A stretch of DNA of 64,000 nucleotides. Origin: Clostridiaceae bacterium M8S5 (GTDB lineage: Bacteria; Bacillota; Clostridia; Tissierellales; MCWD3). The position numbers and the translations under genes were made by a program. The DNA is taken from the NCBI GenBank assembly GCA_029227815.1, contig CP118523.1:806001-870000 (forward strand), in the 5' to 3' direction. Within the stretch, counting starts at the first letter, position 1. Each line of letters opens with the position of its first letter. Below, in pieces: positions 1 through 8,124 of this stretch. The notes beneath the pieces were generated by a model. That model ran no database searches and was not told the DNA's origin. It saw only the letters and a list, made by a program, of their open reading frames with translations.

Positions 1-855
1 TCTTTCTAAGATACCTTCAGATGAACCAAATTCACCTATTTGAACGCCATCTTCGTCTGTTCCAGTAACCATCATTATAACGCCATCTGCTATTCTAGTG
101 ATTCCTTCACCAAGTTCACCTTCTTCTTTAGTAGCAATTGGTTGAACATCCATTATAGTATCACTATATTCACCGTATTTATCTGTAGTAATTATATCTA
201 GTTTCATATCAATAACTAATTCTTCAGACTCTATAGCGTCAGCGCAAATTCCTTCTCTTAAGTAAAGAGTTGTTCCTTTTATTTCAGTTGTTTCACCAAA
301 TTTTACTTCATCTATTTTGAAATACTTTCTTACTAGATTTCTAACTATTTTTTCTTTACAAGTAGGTTCTTGCGTTGATTTTTCAACCACATTAACAGGA
401 GATTCATTAACAGCGGTGTTAGTATTCATACCTGTCATAGTAAGTGGTATTTCTAAGTTGATATTTTTACCTTCTCCAATATGGATTTTAACCATTTGAT
501 TACCAGTGTTATTAGAATATGCTACAGTGCCGTCCACAGATGGAGTAGCAGTAGCGATATCTTTTGATGGCTCTTGCTTCTTTACATCATCAGAGTCAGA
601 TTTCTTAACTCCACTGAGTACATCAGCAGTAAGAGGAGTTAATGCTTCAACAGTACTAGTAAGAGTAGCGCCTAAAACCTCTTTAATTTTTAAACAATTA
701 TCTGGTATCGTTAATAAACCAGATACCTCTAAATCAGGAACGATATTAGGGTCCTCTAAACAAGACTCATCGATTACTGTTCCTTCTTCAAATCTACAAC
801 ACGTAACAGCATTGTCATTTAAATGCTCCATTGCTGTTTCTTTAGTGATAGACAT
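1..855 (-). CDS. prdA: D-proline reductase proprotein PrdA (N-terminal part)
   Basis: N-terminal 285 codons of the PrdA proprotein; the gene runs off the left edge. PrdA is the precursor that is cleaved into two subunits, one carrying a pyruvoyl cofactor, of the selenoenzyme D-proline reductase. That enzyme reductively cleaves D-proline to 5-aminovalerate in Stickland fermentation. The start MSITKETAMEHLND, the CC pair near residue 19 and the acidic DPNIVPDLE stretch match the PrdA family as I know it. The ATG at 855 has GAAGGAGTGA in front of it. The cleavage-site cysteine lies in the missing C-terminal part and cannot be checked. It follows prdC by 23 nt and shares its sigma-54 promoter. 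The order prdR-prdC-prdA is close to that of Clostridioides difficile. Confidence 0.93.
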   Translation of the reverse strand, partial: MSITKETAMEHLNDNAVTCCRFEEGTVIDESCLEDPNIVPDLEVSGLLTIPDNCLKIKEVLGATLTSTVEALTPLTADVLSGVKKSDSDDVKKQEPSKDIATATPSVDGTVAYSNNTGNQMVKIHIGEGKNINLEIPLTMTGMNTNTAVNESPVNVVEKSTQEPTCKEKIVRNLVRKYFKIDEVKFGETTEIKGTTLYLREGICADAIESEELVIDMKLDIITTDKYGEYSDTIMDVQPIATKEEGELGEGITRIADGVIMMVTGTDEDGVQIGEFGSSEGILER

Positions 856-878
856 AAAATTCACTCCTTCATTAAATA

Positions 879-2165
879 TTAGCTTTTTTTTCTTCTGTAA
901 AGCTTGTGACCACTTGCTCTTAAAATATGGTCTGTACTATGATAAACTGGAACTCCTAACCTAGGAGCTATTTTCATAACTGTGTCAGTTCAGCCTTCAC
1001 AAGTACCAGCAATGATTGCCTCTGCACCTTGTTTCTTAAGATATAAGACAGTCTCAGCTTGTCCAGGACATACACCTGGTTTTTCACATCTATATCTTCC
1101 GTTAACTTCTATCATTCTTTTGCATTTTTTTGATGCAACAACCTCAGTACCCATTTGCTTAGCTATTTCTTCTAATCTATCTTCATTAGCGCCACATTCA
1201 CAAGCGATAACGCCAATCTTTCGTACTTCTTTAGGCAGTGGCATACTTACCAATATTCCTCCAGATGTCTTAGAAATAGGGGACTGTTCAGTACAATGAT
1301 TTCCTGTAAAAGGACCTCCCATTACTAGTTCTCCATATGGTTTTATATATCCACCGCATTTATCTATCAAATACCCTGCAGGTGTACCAATTGGAACGTC
1401 AAAGAATGTTTTTCCACCTTTAGCGTTTTTGACTCTTCCACAGACAGTTATATCTTTGCTTATAACAGGCTTTCTTTCCTCAATTGCCAAAACGATGTTT
1501 TTAAGCGTTTCAGCATTAGACACGATAGCATTAGCTTCAAGAGGAAGCTGACCCGGTTTTAGAGTTATGCCAAGAATCTCTCTAACGATAACTCTTTCAT
1601 CTCCAGCAGGATACATGTTAGGTAATAGTTTAACCTCAATATTGCTTTCTTTTTCACAAGCTTTTATTAAAGCGTCTATAGCTAGTTTATAAATAGGCTT
1701 TATTGCGATGTAACCTTTTGAAGCATTCGTAATTTCCATAATATATTTAACACCTTTAACTATATAATCTGGATTAATAGTTGACATCTGTGTGTTATGA
1801 TTTAACAGAGGTTCACACTCTGCTAGATTTGCTAATACATAACCACCTTCAAGATTGGTGTTTAGTTTTGTATGAGTGGGGAAGCCAGCACCTCCAGCGC
1901 CTACAACTCCAGCTTCTTTTATTAACTCTAAATAATCGTCTGAAGCCTTAATTTTTTCATATTCTTCTGGTTGCTCATCAAAAGCATCAATAACTATAAC
2001 ATCATTTTCGATTTTTTGAACAATACCAGATACGCTTGAATGGATATTAGCTCCTAGTCCCGTAGGTTTAGCTATAAGTTCACCTTTTTTTACGATTTGT
2101 TTTTCCATAACGATAGGCTCACATGCTACGCCTACATGTTGTTTTAATAGTATAGAAATTATCAA
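879..2165 (-). CDS. prdC: PrdC, RnfC-like selenoprotein of proline reductase
   Basis: Electron-transfer protein thought to feed electrons to proline reductase; homologous to RnfC (glycine-rich GVVGAGGAGFPTHTKL near residue 85). The open frame appears to stop at a TGA at 990-992, but reading through gives 36 more sensible residues (TDTVMKIAPRLGVPVYHS and onwards) to a TAA at 879-881. The context is GTCEG-U-TD, so TGA is very probably selenocysteine, as in known PrdC selenoproteins. A hairpin lies 22 nt past the TGA. Cysteine clusters (ACECG; KKCKRM with CEKPGVCPGQ) look redox-active. An upstream TTG at 2192 is possible, but the GAGGGGGTGAG ribosome site favours the TTG at 2165. Full length is then about 428 residues. 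Confidence 0.92.
953..967 (-). promoter_or_regulatory. SECIS-like hairpin for prdC UGA
   Basis: On the minus strand CTCCTA-GGT-TAGGAG is a perfect 6-bp stem with a GGT loop. It begins 22 nt after the in-frame UGA, within the distance known for bacterial SECIS elements, which need a short stem with a G-containing apical loop. Role inferred from position and shape. Confidence 0.72.
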
Positions 2166-2202
2166 TATCTCACCCCCTCGCATATTTTTCAATTATATAT
2201 TA

Positions 2203-2218
2203 TGCAAGGAAGATGCCA
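2203..2218 (-). promoter_or_regulatory. Sigma-54 promoter of prdC-prdA
   Basis: Minus-strand TGGCATC-TTCC-TTGCA matches the sigma-54 consensus TGGCACG-N4-TTGCW, with the invariant GG and GC dinucleotides correctly 10 nt apart. It lies about 40 nt upstream of the prdC start and fits the adjacent sigma-54 activator gene prdR. Confidence 0.88.
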
Positions 2219-2291
2219 AAATAAAAAGGTGAGCTAAGAAGAAGTGAAATGCTCGTTTTTGGCTTATGCATGTAAAATATAAACATTTATA

Positions 2292-2309
2292 GTGACTAAA
2301 TATCGTCAC
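2292..2309. promoter_or_regulatory. Putative PrdR enhancer site 1
   Basis: GTGACTAAATATCGTCAC: inverted arms GTGAC/GTCAC around an AT-rich core. It shares TGACTAAATAT and GTCA with site 2 (2363-2380, other strand). It is centred about 90 bp upstream of the sigma-54 promoter, a normal distance for an enhancer-binding-protein site. Confidence 0.68.
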
Positions 2310-2362
2310 AAACAACAGCATAATATTACTGTTTTTTTGTTATTAACTTAACAATCAACAAT

Positions 2363-2380
2363 ATGACTATATTTAGTCAT
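2363..2380. promoter_or_regulatory. Putative PrdR enhancer site 2
   Basis: ATGACTATATTTAGTCAT: 7-bp perfect arms. The reverse complement matches site 1 over 15 of the 16 central bases. Centre-to-centre distance from site 1 is 71 bp. A weaker third relative, AGTCTAAATATCGACA at 2381-2396, abuts it and overlaps the prdR stop codon. Confidence 0.65.
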
Positions 2381-2383
2381 AGT

Positions 2384-4129
2384 CTAAATATCGACACCGT
2401 TATATTGAATGATTTTTGAGTGCAATGTAGTTCTTGGTATATTAAGCAACTTAGCTGCTTTAGTTTTACTACCACCTGATTTTTTTAATGCTTCTTTAAT
2501 GAGTGTTATTTCAAGATTTTCAACAGCTTCTCTTAAATCAAGTGTATTGTACTGCATATCTATTTTCTTTTTGTTTGTTAATTGTTCTTTGATATAGTGT
2601 GGTAATAGTTCTTTAGTAAGAGTGTTATCTCTGCAAAGAACAACCATATGTTCAACTGTGTTTTTTAGTTCTCTTATGTTACCGTCCCAGTTGTATTTTT
2701 CAAGTAAATCTATCACATCATTGTCTATATGAGGTAACATAATGTTATTTTCACTAGCTGTTTTTTTGAGGAAATGATTGAGTAACAAAACTATGTCTTC
2801 TTTACGATTTCTTAAAGGAGGTAGTTCCATTTCAATAATGTTTATCCTGTAATATAAATCTTCTCTGAACTCACCTTTTTCAACCATTTCTTTAAGATTC
2901 TTATTTGTTGCAGATATAACTCTGACGTTAACTTTAGTTATTTTTTCTGAGCCAACTCTTTTAATTTCTTTTTCTTGTAAAACCCTTAGAAGTTTAGCTT
3001 GCATGAATAGTGGTAGATCACCTATTTCATCTAAAAATATAGTTCCGTTGTTAGCTAGCTCAAATAATCCCTTTTTACCACTTTTTTTTGCTCCAGTAAA
3101 GGCACCTTCTTCATATCCAAAAAATTCACTTTCAAATAATTCAGTTGGTATGGCACCGCAATTAACAGGAACAAAATATCCTTTAACCCCGCTATAATCA
3201 TGAATAGCTTTAGCAAATACTTCTTTACCAGTACCACTTTCACCAATTATAAGTATAGAAGCATTTGTCTTTGCAACCTGCTTGGATAATTGTATTTTTT
3301 CTTGTATAGATTTACTTGTACCTATTACTTCACCAAAATTAGTATTTGAATACTTATCAACTTCTCTTTGTAAAAATTCTAGTAAATCATTAGCTTCCTC
3401 AAGCTCAGTTTGCATTTTTTTAATTTCAGTTATATCTTTATCAGTACTAACTATACCAGCAAATTTTCCGTTTACCATTATAGGAGAAGCACTTATGATT
3501 ATATGGTAGTCTTCTCTAGGAGAATGATATACGTTGCGAATAGTTTTTTTAGTTTCTAGTAACTTAACATCTATAGCGTTTGGAAAATAGTCTTTTAGAT
3601 ATTTACCCATTATTTCAGATGCACTAATTCCATACAGTTTTTCTGATTTTTTATTCCAAAGTATGACTACACCTTTATCGTCTATTGCACAGATTGCTTC
3701 CTGTATATTGGTTAGTATATACTTTAAAATAGCATGGGTTCTTTCAATACCCATATATAAAAAGTCTCTTATATGTCCTTGTCTAATAACCCCCACGATT
3801 TGATTGTTTTCTAATACAGGTAAATGTCCAATATTTTCATTTAGCATTATATCTCTACATTCTAACAATGTATGATTAGGTGTTACGCTGATGATTTTTC
3901 TACTTTTTTTTATGCTTTTATAGCTAACATTTTTATTATTAAGGATATTAAAATCCTTCATAGTCAGTATATCTATGAGGTTATTATTATCATCAAGTAC
4001 AAGAACTTCTTTATCAATGTTTTGAGTTAAGATATCTTTTATATCATTTGAACATGTATCTTCATGAATCTTTATAAAATCCTTAGACATAATCTTGTAT
4101 GCAGATATGTTGTTTGGATGTAAAAGCAT
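2384..4129 (-). CDS. prdR: PrdR, sigma-54-dependent activator of proline reductase genes
   Basis: Enhancer-binding regulator that would activate the prd operon with sigma-54. Domains in order: two CBS repeats (about residues 10-130), a PAS domain (about 135-245, with LWNKKSEKLYG), a coiled linker, an AAA+ domain (about 270-500) with Walker A GESGTGKE, the sigma-54 contact loop GAFTGA and Walker B GTIFLDEIGD, and a Fis-type helix-turn-helix at the end (SKTKAAKLLNIPRTTLHSKI). The frame is open from further upstream, but AAAGGGGTGC places the start at the ATG at 4129, giving 581 residues. The CBS-PAS input suggests nucleotide and metabolite sensing. It is followed by the prdC promoter and PrdR-like palindromes, which supports the assignment. 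Confidence 0.93.
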   Translation of the reverse strand: MLLHPNNISAYKIMSKDFIKIHEDTCSNDIKDILTQNIDKEVLVLDDNNNLIDILTMKDFNILNNKNVSYKSIKKSRKIISVTPNHTLLECRDIMLNENIGHLPVLENNQIVGVIRQGHIRDFLYMGIERTHAILKYILTNIQEAICAIDDKGVVILWNKKSEKLYGISASEIMGKYLKDYFPNAIDVKLLETKKTIRNVYHSPREDYHIIISASPIMVNGKFAGIVSTDKDITEIKKMQTELEEANDLLEFLQREVDKYSNTNFGEVIGTSKSIQEKIQLSKQVAKTNASILIIGESGTGKEVFAKAIHDYSGVKGYFVPVNCGAIPTELFESEFFGYEEGAFTGAKKSGKKGLFELANNGTIFLDEIGDLPLFMQAKLLRVLQEKEIKRVGSEKITKVNVRVISATNKNLKEMVEKGEFREDLYYRINIIEMELPPLRNRKEDIVLLLNHFLKKTASENNIMLPHIDNDVIDLLEKYNWDGNIRELKNTVEHMVVLCRDNTLTKELLPHYIKEQLTNKKKIDMQYNTLDLREAVENLEITLIKEALKKSGGSKTKAAKLLNIPRTTLHSKIIQYNGVDI

Positions 4130-4350
4130 CTTTATGCACCCCTTTGAGTATTTATTATATTGCAATCCCCGTCGAGTCTAGTTTAACACAACAATGTCAC
4201 AAAAATCAAAGTGTAGAATTTCATAATTATGAAAATATTAGTATTTTATATTTTTAGGGTTTTATCATCTTAAGATTAATAGTTACTTTGGTCACAATAA
4301 ATTACCAAGTACAAAATAGATTGCTTGTGGTCTTAAATGATGTGATAAGC

Positions 4351-4378
4351 TTGTTTAAAATTATTGTTGTGATATGAT
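4351..4378 (+). promoter_or_regulatory. Promoter of the sugar PTS operon
   Basis: TTGTTT, 16-bp spacer, TATGAT, about 70 nt upstream of the EIICB start. Vegetative-type promoter; moderate match. Confidence 0.5.
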
Positions 4379-4446
4379 ACTAATGTGCTAGTACATAAAA
4401 GTTCTAAATTATATTATGGAATAATACTTAAATAAGAGGTGACGGT

Positions 4447-6003
4447 ATGGGAAAAATGAAAAAATTTAATAATGAAATTCAACGCTTTGGTAGATCGTTG
4501 TTATTACCTATAGCTGTTATGGCGCCTATGGGTATGATATTGGGACTTTGTGGAGCTCTTGTGCAAAGTTATATGATAGCTAAAGTACCGTTTTTGGGTA
4601 ATCCTGTTATAAACACATTCTTAAAGAGTTTACGACAAGTTGCTGGAATCGTTTTCGCAAATATCCCATTATTATTTGCAATGGGTGTAGCCTATGGAAT
4701 GGCGAAAAAGGAAAAAGGTATAGCAGTGTTTTCCTCAGTTATATCATACTTAGTTCTAAATATTACAATTAATATTTGGTTAAATGTCACAGGGAATATA
4801 GTGGATCCTTCAGTAATGGATCAACATGGACAAGCGATGATATTAGGAATACAAACATTGCGTTTAGATGCTCTTGGGGGTATTATCTGTGGATTAATAG
4901 CAGCTAAAGCAGCTGATCGTTTCTACAACCTTGAATTACCCGTAGCATTTGCTTTCTTTGGAGGTAAGAAATCAGTACCGACTATTTCAGTAGGTTTATC
5001 AATGGTAACAGGTATTATAATTCCGTTTTTATGGCAATTTTTAACGTCTGGTTTAATGCATCTTTCAAAGATACTATTAAATTCACACTTTGGGACGTTC
5101 TTATTCCATACAATGAATAGACTATTGATACCATTTGGATTACATCATGTTTGGAATGCATTGGTGAGATTTACACCAGCAGGAGGAACATATATTATAG
5201 GAGATAAGACTTTTGTAGGAGTAATACCAACGCTTAATCATGTATTATTTGAAGCAGGGCCAGGAACAAAGGCGTGGGAGATGTTGCCTGAGTTAACTAG
5301 ATTTGAAGCACAAGTACAAATGGTAACAACTATGTTTATATTACCAGCTATAGGTTTAGCAATGTACAAGACTGCAAAATCTAAGAATAAGAAATTAGTC
5401 AAAGGTATGATATTAACAATGGTACTTACCGCTGTTTTAGGAAATGTTACTGAGCCAATGGAGTTTTCTTTCTTATTTGTAGCTCCACTATTGTTTGGAT
5501 TCCATGCGGTAATGGTAGGTATCACAGGTGTATCATTGTATCTATTGCATACAGCAGTAGGATATATAAGAGGTACAATATTTGATTTTGGTATTTTTGG
5601 TTTAATGTATGAAAACACTAGATGGTACAACATACTAATAGTTGGGGCAATAATGTTTGCAATCTACTATTTTGTATTTACTTGGGCAATTAAGAAGTTT
5701 AACATATCTACACCGGGTCGAGAAGATGAAGAGATGGCTAATAACAGTCTACTCAAAGAGAAAAAATACGCAGAGATTGCTAAGATAGTTATAGAAGGGC
5801 TGGGTGGAAAAGACAATATACTTAATGTTGATAACTGTATAACAAGATTGAGAATAGATTTAAATGATGTTAGAAAGATAAATAAAGATAAATTAATGGA
5901 GTCAGGAACATCAGGAATATTCTTACCATCAAAGAAGCATATTCACGTTGTTTTTGGACCACATGTAGAATTTGTTAAGAATGCAGTTGATGATCAACTA
6001 TAA
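4447..6003 (+). CDS. PTS EIICB permease, alpha-glucoside/glucose family
   Basis: Membrane sugar permease of the phosphotransferase system, glucose superfamily, closest in layout to maltose/alpha-glucoside types (MalX/GlvC). The EIIC domain occupies about residues 1-420 with roughly ten membrane segments. The motif NVTEPMEF stands where the family has GITEPIEF. The EIIB domain occupies about 435-518, with phosphorylatable Cys464 in VDNCITRLR. No EIIA is fused; a separate EIIA is encoded at 10781. An AAGAGGTG ribosome site precedes the ATG. It starts a tight operon with an RpiR regulator, a GH4 hydrolase and a NagA-like deacetylase, so the imported sugar is probably a disaccharide phosphorylated on entry. 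The exact substrate is not readable from sequence. Confidence 0.88.
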   Translation: MGKMKKFNNEIQRFGRSLLLPIAVMAPMGMILGLCGALVQSYMIAKVPFLGNPVINTFLKSLRQVAGIVFANIPLLFAMGVAYGMAKKEKGIAVFSSVISYLVLNITINIWLNVTGNIVDPSVMDQHGQAMILGIQTLRLDALGGIICGLIAAKAADRFYNLELPVAFAFFGGKKSVPTISVGLSMVTGIIIPFLWQFLTSGLMHLSKILLNSHFGTFLFHTMNRLLIPFGLHHVWNALVRFTPAGGTYIIGDKTFVGVIPTLNHVLFEAGPGTKAWEMLPELTRFEAQVQMVTTMFILPAIGLAMYKTAKSKNKKLVKGMILTMVLTAVLGNVTEPMEFSFLFVAPLLFGFHAVMVGITGVSLYLLHTAVGYIRGTIFDFGIFGLMYENTRWYNILIVGAIMFAIYYFVFTWAIKKFNISTPGREDEEMANNSLLKEKKYAEIAKIVIEGLGGKDNILNVDNCITRLRIDLNDVRKINKDKLMESGTSGIFLPSKKHIHVVFGPHVEFVKNAVDDQL

Positions 6004-6024
6004 ATAATTTTAAGGAGATAATAT

Positions 6025-6780
6025 ATGAATTTAAAAAGGCTAGTAGAAAATTATGATTCATTAACAATTAACGAAAAGAGAATAGTTGAATATATAATGA
6101 ATAATCCCAAAAAAGTAGTTCATTTGACAGCAAATGAACTAGCAGCTAAAGTTTTTATTTCAAAGACGTCGATTATAAACTTTTCTAAGAAACTAGGATT
6201 TGAGGGTTTTTCAGAACTTAGATATTATCTTAAAGAATTTGTAACTAGCCAAGAAGCTAAAATCGAAAGACTATCTTATCAAGATATGACTCGAAATTTG
6301 CAAGATGAATTAAACAAAACACTGGCATTACAGAGTGAAGAAAATATAAAAGTTGTTGCTGAGAAAATAATCAATGCAAAGACTATTTATATTGTTGCAA
6401 GAGGTGCTTCTAGGCATGTTGGTACTATGCTAAATTCTAGATTATCTATCTTAAAATTAAAATCAATATTTATTGAAGATATAAATTTAATAGATGTCAT
6501 AGGTGAAAGGTTAACAGAAAATGAGGCATTAGTACTAATATCTTTATCAGGTGAAACAGAAATAATAAAAAATGTTGCAAATATTGCAAGAGCTAAAGGA
6601 ATTGATGTGATTGCATTAACCTCATTTTCTAATAACTCTTTACAAAAAATAGCGAATTATAAGATGTTTTGTTTTGCTGATGAAATTGAGACAAAACATA
6701 ACGACTTAATTCCTCGATTAGGATTACATGCTGTGGCTCAACTATTAATTATGTATATAAGTATGTATGAAAAGGAGTAA
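6025..6780 (+). CDS. RpiR-family sugar-phosphate-responsive regulator
   Basis: Transcription factor with an N-terminal RpiR helix-turn-helix (about residues 1-75; LAAKVFISKTSIINFSKKLG) and a C-terminal SIS domain (about 105-245; VLISLSGETEIIKN) that binds a sugar phosphate. At 251 residues it is of normal size. It lies 21 nt after the EIICB gene and 4 nt before the GH4 gene, so it is almost certainly the local regulator, probably sensing a phosphorylated intermediate of this pathway. Comparable RpiR genes accompany the glv and mal PTS operons of Firmicutes. Confidence 0.9.
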   Translation: MNLKRLVENYDSLTINEKRIVEYIMNNPKKVVHLTANELAAKVFISKTSIINFSKKLGFEGFSELRYYLKEFVTSQEAKIERLSYQDMTRNLQDELNKTLALQSEENIKVVAEKIINAKTIYIVARGASRHVGTMLNSRLSILKLKSIFIEDINLIDVIGERLTENEALVLISLSGETEIIKNVANIARAKGIDVIALTSFSNNSLQKIANYKMFCFADEIETKHNDLIPRLGLHAVAQLLIMYISMYEKE

Positions 6781-6784
6781 TATT

Positions 6785-8113
6785 ATGAACAGAAAAAAAC
6801 TAGTAGTAACTATAGTTGGCTGTGGAAGTACAAGAACCCCAGCGTTAGTAGGAAGTTTGATTAACTATAAAGAGAATTTCCCATTAAAAAAATTAATATT
6901 TTTCGATATAGATAAAAAACGAATAGAAGCTCAAGAAGATTATATAAGATTAGCTATGGAGAAACACTGCCCAGACGTGGAGCTGTTATTTACTGATAAT
7001 GAAGATGAAGCTTATATAGGAACAGAGTATGTTTTTTGTCAAATGAGAGCAGGAAATTTCCATATGAGAGGACACGATGAAAAAATTCCTCTAAAATATG
7101 ATCTAATAGGTCAAGAAACATGTGGACCAGGAGGATTTGCATATGGTATGAGATCCATTAAACCTATGATTCATATGGTTAAGAAGATTAGAGAGTATGC
7201 ACCTAATGCATGGATATTGAATTATACAAATCCAGCTGCAATAGTTGCTGTAGCACTAGATAAGGTATTTCCAGAAGATAAAAGGATATTAAACATATGT
7301 GATCAACCTTATTCTATGATAAAATCATTTGCTAAATTGTTGGATGTTGACCAGTATGATATTGAACCAAGGTATTTTGGATTGAACCATTTTGGTTGGT
7401 TTACAGAGCTTCGTCATGTACCAACTGGAGAAGATTTATTGCCAAAACTTAAAAAGTATTTATTGGAGCATGATTTCAAACCATATAATGCAGAACAAAG
7501 AGCTGCTTCATGGTTAAAAACATATAAAAATGTAAACAAAATGATGTCATTCTTCCCAGAATACTTGCCAAACACATATTTGCAGTATTATTTCTTCCCA
7601 GAAGAAATAGCTAAGAATAGTGATCCAAATTATACTAGAGCAGACGAAGCTAAAAATGGTAGAGAAAAACAAGTATTGGAATTATGTAAGAAGGCAAAAG
7701 ACCAAAATTCCTTTGAAGGTTTAGAATTACTAGTAGGTGCAGTTCATGGAAATATGATGGTAGAAGTAGCAGAATCTATAGCGTATGATTTAAATAAAGT
7801 ATATATAGTTATGGTGAAGAATGACAATATTATATCCAATATACCACAAGATGCAATGGTTGAAGTGGCAGGTACACTAGGTAAAGATGGTGCTAAAGGA
7901 TATGAGTTTGGACAAGTTGGTACTTTCTATAAAGGACTAATAGAAGGACAATATGCTTACGAAAAATTAACTGTAGAGGCGTGCTTAGAATCAAATTATC
8001 AAAAAGCCTTAGAAGCATTGACACTAAATCGTTCAATCGTAAATCCAGTTAAAGCCAAGGCTGTTTTAGATGATATGATGCAGGCAAACAAAGATTATTG
8101 GTGGTTAAGTTAG
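6785..8113 (+). CDS. GH4 6-phospho-glycosidase (6-phospho-alpha-glucosidase-like)
   Basis: NAD- and metal-dependent glycosidase of family GH4 that would hydrolyse the phosphorylated disaccharide made by the PTS. 442 residues, close in size to GlvA. The N-terminal dinucleotide loop is TIVGCGSTRTP. Metal ligands are visible as Cys172 (NICDQP) and His202 (GLNHFGW). QETCGPGG and NTYLQYYFFP are also family signatures. Known 6-phospho-alpha-glucosidases carry CDMP; here it is CDQP, so the methionine that helps set specificity is glutamine. The frame is open 18 nt further upstream, but AAGGAG at 6771-6776 fits the ATG at 6785. It follows the RpiR gene directly and overlaps the ribosome site of the next gene. 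Confidence 0.9.
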   Translation: MNRKKLVVTIVGCGSTRTPALVGSLINYKENFPLKKLIFFDIDKKRIEAQEDYIRLAMEKHCPDVELLFTDNEDEAYIGTEYVFCQMRAGNFHMRGHDEKIPLKYDLIGQETCGPGGFAYGMRSIKPMIHMVKKIREYAPNAWILNYTNPAAIVAVALDKVFPEDKRILNICDQPYSMIKSFAKLLDVDQYDIEPRYFGLNHFGWFTELRHVPTGEDLLPKLKKYLLEHDFKPYNAEQRAASWLKTYKNVNKMMSFFPEYLPNTYLQYYFFPEEIAKNSDPNYTRADEAKNGREKQVLELCKKAKDQNSFEGLELLVGAVHGNMMVEVAESIAYDLNKVYIVMVKNDNIISNIPQDAMVEVAGTLGKDGAKGYEFGQVGTFYKGLIEGQYAYEKLTVEACLESNYQKALEALTLNRSIVNPVKAKAVLDDMMQANKDYWWLS

Positions 8114-8124
8114 GAGATGGTTTG

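Noticed and set aside
317..1299. Plus-strand open frames opposite prdA and prdC
   Set aside because: They are antisense shadows without ribosome sites; the minus strand encodes clear PrdA and PrdC homologues.
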